The notes under the pieces are model-generated. The model worked only from the letters and a program-made list of their open reading frames with translations, was not told where the DNA came from and did no database searches. A stretch of DNA of 32,055 nucleotides from a virus. The translations under genes and the position numbers were made by a program. Positions 27,879 through 32,055 of the stretch are shown in pieces; the stretch's first letter is position 1; each line of letters starts with the position of its first letter. The stretch spans positions 64,001 to 96,055 of IMG/VR virus record IMGVR_UViG_3300040810_000833; one strand, written 5' to 3'.

Positions 27879-28164
27879 CAACTGTAAATACAAAATTTCC
27901 ATCCTCTCCGATGAGATAGTCTATTTCTCCGTTCTGAACCATTTCTTCCAGTGTCAAACCAAAAAGGTCCCTCTCCAAGTAAAGCCTGTTCATCGTGAAT
28001 GGGATCACTTGATAATGCTTATCGTCCTCATTTTCCAATCCCTTAACAAACTCAAGGTTTTCTTGAGCGGCGACCTCTTCTTCGAATACACCAGAAATAA
28101 ACATATTTACGTCACCCTCTCTGGTTTTTTGTGCCGTAACTACAACATATACCTCTCTGTCCAT
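27859..28164 (-). CDS. Hypothetical acidic protein
   Basis: 101 aa from the ATG at 28164 (MDREVYVVVTAQKTREGDVN), which has GGTGGG about 6 nt upstream and overlaps the previous stop (TAATG); a GTG three codons earlier is less well placed. Likely alpha/beta with an acidic C-terminus (GLTLEEMVQNGEIDYLIGED). No motif recognised. It is coupled to the PD-(D/E)XK-like gene. Confidence 0.6.
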   Translation of the reverse strand: MDREVYVVVTAQKTREGDVNMFISGVFEEEVAAQENLEFVKGLENEDDKHYQVIPFTMNRLYLERDLFGLTLEEMVQNGEIDYLIGEDGNFVFTVVDESNQ

Positions 28165-28778
28165 TATTCCCACCTTTCCTCAACAAACCAGTTCTTGAAT
28201 TCGCCCGCTGGCAAAATGATCCCCGGTTTGAACCCCATGTACTTGATTTTCTGTACTTTACCAGTATCTTCTGCGTCTGTCAAGAAGTGTTTTACTTGAT
28301 TTGGCGACATTATCGACCATCTGAGAACGTCAATACAGGATTCTATTTTTTCTATGTGTCTTTGTATTAGGATGTCTGCGTCTTGGTGGTAATCCCTTGG
28401 CTGTCTGAGTGTTATCGTCTCTTCTGAGGGATAAATGAATAGAATTCCTGCGTTTTCTCGAACATATCCTTTCAAATCTCCTACTTTTAGCGTCAACTTT
28501 CCATACGTTGGTGCCCACTTGATTTCGAGAGGCATATCTTTAACGGATAGTGCATGATATTCGATGTTTACCATGTAGTCCGCACCCGATGTTCGTCTTC
28601 CGTCCTCAATATAACCGCCAGTGTTGTCAACTCCATTCGATCTCGGCGAAGACACATTGATGTAATTTATGTTTCGGCACATAGCCATCCATCGATTGAA
28701 CCAGAACTCTTCAATCTTTGTGCCAATATAAATATCCCGCTTAAATCTATTTATGTCTCTACCGTCTCTTCTTGTCAT
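28164..28778 (-). CDS. Candidate PD-(D/E)XK-type nuclease
   Basis: 204 aa. An N-terminal helix with E23/E24 (TKIEEFWFNRWM) is followed by SGADYMVNIEYHALSVKDMP and LEIKWAPTYGKLTLKV, which fit the D...ExK core of restriction-endonuclease-fold proteins (D67; E83-x-K85), then GDLKGYVRENAGILFIYPSE as the following helix and strand. This is a pattern match, not a family assignment. Phages use such enzymes for DNA repair, resolution or host DNA breakdown. AAGGT precedes the ATG; the TAA overlaps the next ATG. Confidence 0.5.
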   Translation of the reverse strand: MTRRDGRDINRFKRDIYIGTKIEEFWFNRWMAMCRNINYINVSSPRSNGVDNTGGYIEDGRRTSGADYMVNIEYHALSVKDMPLEIKWAPTYGKLTLKVGDLKGYVRENAGILFIYPSEETITLRQPRDYHQDADILIQRHIEKIESCIDVLRWSIMSPNQVKHFLTDAEDTGKVQKIKYMGFKPGIILPAGEFKNWFVEERWE

Positions 28779-28832
28779 TTTTTTTACCTTGGTTTTATGT
28801 ATTTGGATAATGATTTCTGGTATGATCTCTGT

Positions 28833-29048
28833 CTATAAGCTGATCCAAGACCTAAGCTTCGCCCGACCCCAGACCTGGCCCTCGACCTGATCCTCGACCT
28901 GAAGACAGACCTGATTCCAGACCTGAAACCAGACCTGACTCCGGACCCGAATCTGGGCCTGATCCCAGATATGAAACCTGGCCTTATCCCAAGCCTGAAA
29001 CCGGACCTGATCCATGACTTGATCCTTGATTTGTCTAGCCGTTTTCAT
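28833..29048 (-). CDS. QVxx-tetrapeptide repeat protein, copy 2
   Basis: 71 aa. MKTARQIKDQVMDQVRFQAW begins a run of Q/K-V/A-x-x tetrapeptides (VRSQVWFQVWNQVCLQVEDQ) coded by 12-nt units, less regular than in the other copies, ending in a non-repeat tail (GRAKLRSWISL). GAAGGGAAG lies upstream, and the ATG overlaps the stop of copy 3 (ATGA). The opposite strand is also open (repeated DLIPDL), a consequence of the repeat. Function unknown. Confidence 0.62.
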   Translation of the reverse strand: MKTARQIKDQVMDQVRFQAWDKARFHIWDQAQIRVRSQVWFQVWNQVCLQVEDQVEGQVWGRAKLRSWISL

Positions 29049-29212
29049 TGGGCTTCCCTTCTTGTCTGACTACAAACCTGAATTCGGACCTGAAACCAAG
29101 TCGGGTCCAAGACCTGAATCCGGACCTGATCGACCTGACGCCAGACCTGATCCAAGACCTGATACAAGACCTGATCCGTGACCTGATCCATGATACGATT
29201 AGCTGTTTTCAT
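29045..29212 (-). CDS. QVxx-tetrapeptide repeat protein, copy 3
   Basis: 55 aa from the ATG at 29212 inside the end of the upstream gene. MKTANRIMDQVTDQVLYQVL continues as Q-V-x-x units (one unit is shortened: WRQVDQVRIQV) and ends QTRREAQ. The first 15 nt (ATGAAAACAGCTAAT) are identical to copies 1 and 4. AGGG lies 6 nt before the ATG. It is coupled to copy 2 by an ATGA overlap, so two family members are made in tandem. Confidence 0.62.
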   Translation of the reverse strand: MKTANRIMDQVTDQVLYQVLDQVWRQVDQVRIQVLDPTWFQVRIQVCSQTRREAQ

Positions 29213-29462
29213 TAACAGCCCTATTCTTTCTGTTTTTGCCAGACGCCTCAATTTTTCCAACAAAACATAAAAAACAAAACGGTGGAGGAAATATGTCAAG
29301 TACTCGCTTAAAATGCCTGATCCTTCCATTTCTGTCTCTCAGCATGTAGTGTGTGACGGGTCTTCCTTTTGCACCAATTTCTGATCCATGAACAAAAATT
29401 TCGCCACCGTAGAACATTCTAAGAATCAAAGCCCAGCAATAACAGTTTCCAATGCAATACAT
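29199..29462 (-). CDS. Small conserved-looking phage protein
   Basis: 87 aa, AAGGAG 6 nt before the ATG. N-terminal MYCIGNCYCWALILRMFYGG, then a polar middle with GRPVTHYMLRDRNGRIRHFK and the hydrophobic ILDIFPPPFCFLCFVGKI-like region near residues 55-70. The GNC..W......GG...... H........HF pattern recalls small phage proteins of unknown function with a histidine-rich middle. It overlaps repeat-protein copy 3 by 14 nt. No function assigned. Confidence 0.6.
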   Translation of the reverse strand: MYCIGNCYCWALILRMFYGGEIFVHGSEIGAKGRPVTHYMLRDRNGRIRHFKRVLDIFPPPFCFLCFVGKIEASGKNRKNRAVNENS

Positions 29463-29464
29463 TT

Positions 29465-29686
29465 TTACTCCTTGGTCTGATCAAATACCATATCCATCAA
29501 TTGATCGTACTTATTTGCCGCACGTAGGTTTGTACGAATTTCCTCATATAATTTTTTTGGGAGAGTCATCATACCAGACTCGGCAAGTTTGTCAAGTGTT
29601 ATCTTTGTTGTTTTTCCGGATGGCGATTTTACAATGGCGTTACCGCCAATAACATTTATCGACCAGCCGCTAATTCTTATGGGCAT
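29465..29686 (-). CDS. Small hypothetical protein
   Basis: 73 aa. A short beta region (PIRISGWSINVIGGNAIVKS) is followed by charged helices (KKLYEEIRTNLRAANKYDQL). TAGGA lies 5 nt before the ATG; the next gene starts 2 nt after its stop. A minus-strand TATAAATG at 29718-29725 looks like a T4-type late promoter, but one copy is no proof. Not recognised. Confidence 0.58.
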   Translation of the reverse strand: MPIRISGWSINVIGGNAIVKSPSGKTTKITLDKLAESGMMTLPKKLYEEIRTNLRAANKYDQLMDMVFDQTKE

Positions 29687-29764
29687 TTTAATCCTACTTC
29701 AAAAGAAAGTTCATCAGCATTTATATCCGTTATCGACAGTAAAAGAGAGGAATTGCTACTAATC

Positions 29765-29941
29765 TCATAGTTCATCCCCATCGATTATTCTTATGATGTA
29801 CTTCAAGGTGGCGACAGATGCTCTCGCCATGTCTTCGCCATGGTAATCATCGTGTTTCTGACAGTTATCAATTTCATCTCCGAGTCTGAATAACTCGGCA
29901 TCGATCTCATTTTTAAGATCCTGTATTGTCATTTCCCCCAT
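29765..29941 (-). CDS. Small helical hypothetical protein
   Basis: 58 aa from ATG 29941 (MGEMTIQDLKNEIDAELFRL), supported by AAAGGA 9 nt upstream; a further ATG three codons on is possible. The product is acidic and helical (DYHGEDMARASVATLKYIIR). The start lies inside the end of the upstream membrane-protein gene (29-nt overlap). No family recognised. Confidence 0.55.
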   Translation of the reverse strand: MGEMTIQDLKNEIDAELFRLGDEIDNCQKHDDYHGEDMARASVATLKYIIRIIDGDEL

Positions 29942-30209
29942 TTTTATTTTTCCTTTCTCTGCATTCGACGCATGGCTCAACCCTTTTAACGATATTACAT
30001 TCTGGGCATTTGTAGTTGTTTGGCTCCATAAAGCCAAAGATATGTCCCAAAATATAACCTAATACTATTAGAACTAGATTACTCTGCTGTCCTCCCATTT
30101 GTAAGAATCTGCTAATTGATGCATCCATCCCGCAGAATGCTATCAGATAGAGATCTAACAAACCAAGCCCGATAAAGCATGCCGTTATTATCATGTGTGC
30201 TGGTCTCAT
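29913..30209 (-). CDS. Membrane protein with C-terminal zinc ribbon
   Basis: 98 aa. Two hydrophobic helices (MIITACFIGLGLLDLYLIAF; NLVLIVLGYILGHIFGFM) followed by CPEC ... CVEC (KCPECNIVKRVEPCVECRER), a compact zinc ribbon on the cytoplasmic side if the short N-terminus is inside. AAGGAG lies 6 nt before the ATG. Such layouts are known in small regulators and in phage membrane proteins, but no family is recognised. Confidence 0.65.
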   Translation of the reverse strand: MRPAHMIITACFIGLGLLDLYLIAFCGMDASISRFLQMGGQQSNLVLIVLGYILGHIFGFMEPNNYKCPECNIVKRVEPCVECRERKNKNGGNDNTGS

Positions 30210-30261
30210 ATTTTCTCCTTGTGTGAATAGGGAAAGGTTATGAAACTATATACACCTTAGC

Positions 30262-30510
30262 TTATTCAATTGTTTTTTCCACCTCTTCACGGAGCCAGTC
30301 TGGAATAAATGTCTGATCCCAGAACAGTCTCCAGGTCTGACCCCAGACTTGAAGCCAGGCCTGATCCCGGACCTGATCTTTGACCTGATTCTCAACCTGA
30401 TTCCAGACCTGATCGTCGACCTGATCCACGACCGGATCGTCGACCTGATTCCAGACCTGATCCCTGACCTGATAGGTGAACTGGTTCCTGACCTCATTAG
30501 CTGTTTTCAT
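30262..30510 (-). CDS. QVxx-tetrapeptide repeat protein, copy 4
   Basis: 82 aa, the longest complete copy. After MKTANEVRNQFTYQVRDQVW come ~16 tetrapeptides of the form Q/D-V/A-x-x (VDDQVWNQVENQVKDQVRDQ), then a non-repeat tail (IPDWLREEVEKTIE). GGGGGA lies 6 nt before the ATG. Codons are uniform (Q always CAG, V nearly always GTC), so the repeat is conserved at DNA level. The tail recalls the EEEIKEM end of copy 1. Function unknown. Confidence 0.65.
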   Translation of the reverse strand: MKTANEVRNQFTYQVRDQVWNQVDDPVVDQVDDQVWNQVENQVKDQVRDQAWLQVWGQTWRLFWDQTFIPDWLREEVEKTIE

Positions 30511-30589
30511 TTATTTCCCCCGAACATGAAACCAGACCTAGTTGAAGAGCTACTCCGAGGGCTGATTATAGATATAACGCCAAATGTAT

Positions 30590-31138
30590 TTAGTCGTTCT
30601 CGTTGTTTGTCACCTTGGGTTCTTCAGACGCCAACATTTCATTCCACCATCTAGGTGATTGTCTGCACTTATTCCATTCGCACTGGATATTTTTTCGCTT
30701 GTCGTAGAAGTAGTAGTTACGATACGCAACAACCGCTGACGCATCGCGATACTCATCTGGCATGGCTTGGGCAAAAGGAGTCATACTACCTTCTGGAATT
30801 ATGTCGGACATTGTTGCGATCTGCCGTATACCGGCACTACAAGCATGTTCCTTGCCGTATCGCTCAGTATATTCTTCCGCTAAAGCAATAGCGTGCCATG
30901 CCGCCCATTCAAAATTACTGCGTGAATCACCACACCATTGAGTGCAAGGATGGTGATGATAACCGCCACGAAGTGGCCTGCCTGACTGAGTGAGTGGCAT
31001 TTGACTGTCTGTCGCACCATGTCGTCGTAGAGCCGATCCAAGCTGCTGATATAGTTCTACCACCATCTTTACGCAGTGCTTGTCACAGTGCATTTCTGCC
31101 GCTTCTAGGGGGTCATACGATAAAGCAAAGATATTCAT
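30590..31138 (-). CDS. Conserved phage protein of unknown function (His/Trp-rich)
   Basis: 182 aa. MNIFALSYDPLEAAEMHCDKHCVKMVVEL opens with the pattern MNIFxLxxDPxxAAxxHCDKHxVKM seen in a widespread family of phage proteins; later HHHPCTQWCGDSRSNFEWAA, TPFAQAMPDEYRDASAVVAY and RNYYFYDKRK continue the same family order. Some databases link relatives to pyrimidine-dimer glycosylases, but I cannot verify this and no catalytic residues are certain. GGAGGTGAC lies directly before the ATG. (The quoted opening combines two adjacent stretches.). Confidence 0.75.
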   Translation of the reverse strand: MNIFALSYDPLEAAEMHCDKHCVKMVVELYQQLGSALRRHGATDSQMPLTQSGRPLRGGYHHHPCTQWCGDSRSNFEWAAWHAIALAEEYTERYGKEHACSAGIRQIATMSDIIPEGSMTPFAQAMPDEYRDASAVVAYRNYYFYDKRKNIQCEWNKCRQSPRWWNEMLASEEPKVTNNEND

Positions 31139-31139
31139 G

Positions 31140-31415
31140 TCACCTCCAACTTCTGACTCTCACAATAATGTTTCCGCTACGAGCAGTTGCGTCACCAGTC
31201 AGACGCATACTGCTATATGGTACACATGTGTTCGGCATTTGTCCAGAAAAATTCCAGCCAACTCCTTCAAAATTCCCAATAGTGGGGCCAACATGACGAA
31301 ACTGACGATGAGCGAGCATATAATCAGCTTCTGCCTGACATTTCATTTGGTCTGTCATGTTGCCCGACCAGATAGATGGTAGTATAAAACAAATTATTGT
31401 CAATCCTTTGAGCAT
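31140..31415 (-). CDS. Small secreted protein
   Basis: 91 aa. Signal peptide MLKGLTIICFILPSIWSGNM, then QAEADYMLAHRQFRHVGPTI, GNFEGVGWNFSG, a Cys and GDATARSGNIIVRVRSWR. The order A..Y...R...HVG....EGVGW...C...L.GDA.AR......R.W recalls small secreted proteins I have seen described from planctomycete-type genomes and phages, without a known function. AGGAGG lies 5 nt before the ATG; the TGA is next to the ribosome site of the downstream gene. Confidence 0.62.
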   Translation of the reverse strand: MLKGLTIICFILPSIWSGNMTDQMKCQAEADYMLAHRQFRHVGPTIGNFEGVGWNFSGQMPNTCVPYSSMRLTGDATARSGNIIVRVRSWR

Positions 31416-31447
31416 GAGTTCCTCCTAGTTTTATCGATTGAACAAGG

Positions 31448-31477
31448 TTAAAGAATATACAACAGCCCGAATTTCAT
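31448..31477 (-). CDS. Possible 9-codon leader peptide
   Basis: ATG at 31477 with a strong AGGAGGAG site 4 nt upstream that overlaps the stop of the 31487-31885 gene; product MKFGLLYIL then TAA, 32 nt before the next ATG. Ribosome loading here could feed the secreted-protein gene downstream. Very short, so tentative. Confidence 0.3.
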   Translation of the reverse strand: MKFGLLYIL

Positions 31478-31486
31478 AAACTCCTC

Positions 31487-31885
31487 CTAGAAAAATTCTT
31501 GTCCAGACGGATTTTCTGACCAAAACCTGTCAGGATCTTTAATGAACTCAATAAGATGTCGCCCAGGGTGTGGTTCGTGTCCAGGTTTACCCCCATACTC
31601 TGTCGGTGTGTAAAAGTTGAGGTACAAAAATAAAATCAATTGACATAAAGTCAATACAATCACAACGTTTTTATACTTTGTTTTCCTTATGTATACGAGG
31701 ATAATTACGATAAATATCGTGGTGAACGACTTGATTGTAACGAATGACGAAATACCCCAATTCTTAATGATATACATCGCTACCGGATTTTGCTCAAGCA
31801 TGTAAACATCCATTGGATAAATTATCGTCATGTAAATATCATAAACGCTAACTAAACCAATTATGAGGCAACATAATAAATACAT
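31487..31885 (-). CDS. Integral membrane protein, about four helices
   Basis: 132 aa from the ATG at 31885, which overlaps the stop of repeat-protein copy 5 (TGATG); a GTG one codon earlier is less likely. Hydrophobic segments at MYLLCCLIIGLVSVYDIYM, VAMYIIKNWGISSFVTIKSF, TTIFIVIILVYI and VVIVLTLCQLILFLYLNFY, then a polar Pro/Gly/His-rich tail (GGKPGHEPHPGRHLIEFIKD). No family recognised. Confidence 0.65.
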   Translation of the reverse strand: MYLLCCLIIGLVSVYDIYMTIIYPMDVYMLEQNPVAMYIIKNWGISSFVTIKSFTTIFIVIILVYIRKTKYKNVVIVLTLCQLILFLYLNFYTPTEYGGKPGHEPHPGRHLIEFIKDPDRFWSENPSGQEFF

Positions 31886-32055
31886 CACAACCCCTTGATA
31901 ACTATAATTTGATCTCGGGCCTCAAGCAAGACCTGAAGCGAGACCTGATCCCAGACCTGACTCCAGACCTGATCCTCGACCTGATTCCTAACCTGACGCT
32001 GAGCCTGAACCCAGACCTGATCCAAGACCTGACGCCGAGCCTGAACCCAGACCTG
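31885..32055 (-). CDS. QVxx-tetrapeptide repeat protein, copy 5 (N-terminus beyond window)
   Basis: The last 56 codons of a gene running in from the right edge: about 13 Q-V/A-x-x tetrapeptides (QVWVQARRQVLDQVWVQAQR), then LLEARDQIIVIKGL and TGA overlapping the next ATG. A 36-nt higher-order repeat (QVWVQARRQVLD / QVWVQAQRQVRN) shows recent duplication. The expected MKTAN start lies outside the window, so family membership rests on the repeats only. Confidence 0.62.
   Translation of the reverse strand, partial: QVWVQARRQVLDQVWVQAQRQVRNQVEDQVWSQVWDQVSLQVLLEARDQIIVIKGL

Noticed and set aside
29718-29725. T4-type late promoter (TATAAATG, minus strand)
   Set aside because: A single imperfect match in AT-rich DNA; no series of such motifs precedes other genes here.
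30349-30654. Open frames antisense to the repeat arrays (repeated DLIPDL), also at 13414-13680
   Set aside because: A 12-nt repeat without stop codons is open in several frames; these frames lack ribosome sites and the shared leader, so they are shadows of the QVxx genes.
28833-32055. CRISPR array or iteron-type origin in the 12-nt repeats
   Set aside because: Units are contiguous without unique spacers, lie inside frames with ribosome sites and a shared MKTAN start, and no cas or replication-initiator gene is near. A DNA-binding role for the repeat remains possible.
1-32055. Diversity-generating retroelement, retron, toxin-antitoxin pair or integrase
   Set aside because: No reverse transcriptase, template/variable repeat pair, recombinase or typical toxin-antitoxin motif is visible in the protein frames.

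Overview
The window looks like part of a large tailed dsDNA bacteriophage genome. The grounds are dense, overlapping, co-directional genes, a PhoH-like ATPase next to a virion-type small protein, class Ia ribonucleotide reductase (NrdA and NrdB), a MazG-like pyrophosphohydrolase, a phage-length SSB, free-standing HNH endonucleases, a YopX-family protein, several glycosyltransferases and a cluster of 12 canonical tRNA genes. The DNA is AT-rich, most genes have good Shine-Dalgarno sites, and no integrase or plasmid gene is seen. The host cannot be fixed from the sequence; a few secreted proteins faintly recall planctomycete-type families, but that is only an impression.

Layout. (1) 1-12508, minus strand: PhoH (cut by the window edge), nucleotide metabolism (mazG-nrdB-nrdA), an envelope/export block (exported CNPC thioredoxin, papain-like cysteine peptidase, signal-peptide and membrane proteins), small virion-like and membrane proteins, a GT4 glycosyltransferase, a small basic protein and SSB. 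(2) 12663-20490, plus strand: a GT2 enzyme, a chain of tiny overlapping ORFs (one a QVxx-repeat protein, one YopX-like), then three more glycosyltransferases, a methyltransferase-like protein, a small-heat-shock-like protein, an HNH nuclease and a soluble PAP2 phosphatase. (3) 20516-27878, minus strand: an RNA island. A promoter at about 27.86 kb leads through eight tRNAs, rtcB, a small membrane protein, a tRNA-like segment whose halves are in reversed order, three more tRNAs, a TROVE/Ro60-like protein, about 1 kb of structured tRNA-like RNA with tRNA-Tyr inside it, an HNH nuclease and, behind its own promoter, an RNA ligase of the Deinococcus DraRnl type. (4) 27859-32055, minus strand: small accessory genes including a candidate PD-(D/E)XK nuclease and four members of the QVxx-repeat family.

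Two things stand out. The first is the RNA-repair island: tRNAs that encode no CCA, two mechanistically different RNA ligases, a Ro-like protein, and directly downstream of it a 139-nt tRNA-like RNA with perfect acceptor stem, D-arm and T-arm but a long insertion in place of the anticodon arm. In bacteria Ro (Rsr), tRNA-mimicking Y RNA (YrlA) and RtcB are genetically linked, so this reads as a phage version enlarged with tRNAs and a second ligase. The second is a dispersed family of five short genes with the same start (MKTAN/R) whose bodies are 12-nt repeats (CAGGTC plus six variable bases) encoding the tetrapeptide Q-V-x-x; their function is unknown.

Regulatory reading: terminator-type hairpins with T-tracts lie immediately before the ribosome binding sites of nrdA, ssb and the TROVE gene, too close to leave room for a promoter, which suggests attenuation or read-through. 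Many genes overlap by ATGA, TGATG or TAATG and are probably translationally coupled.
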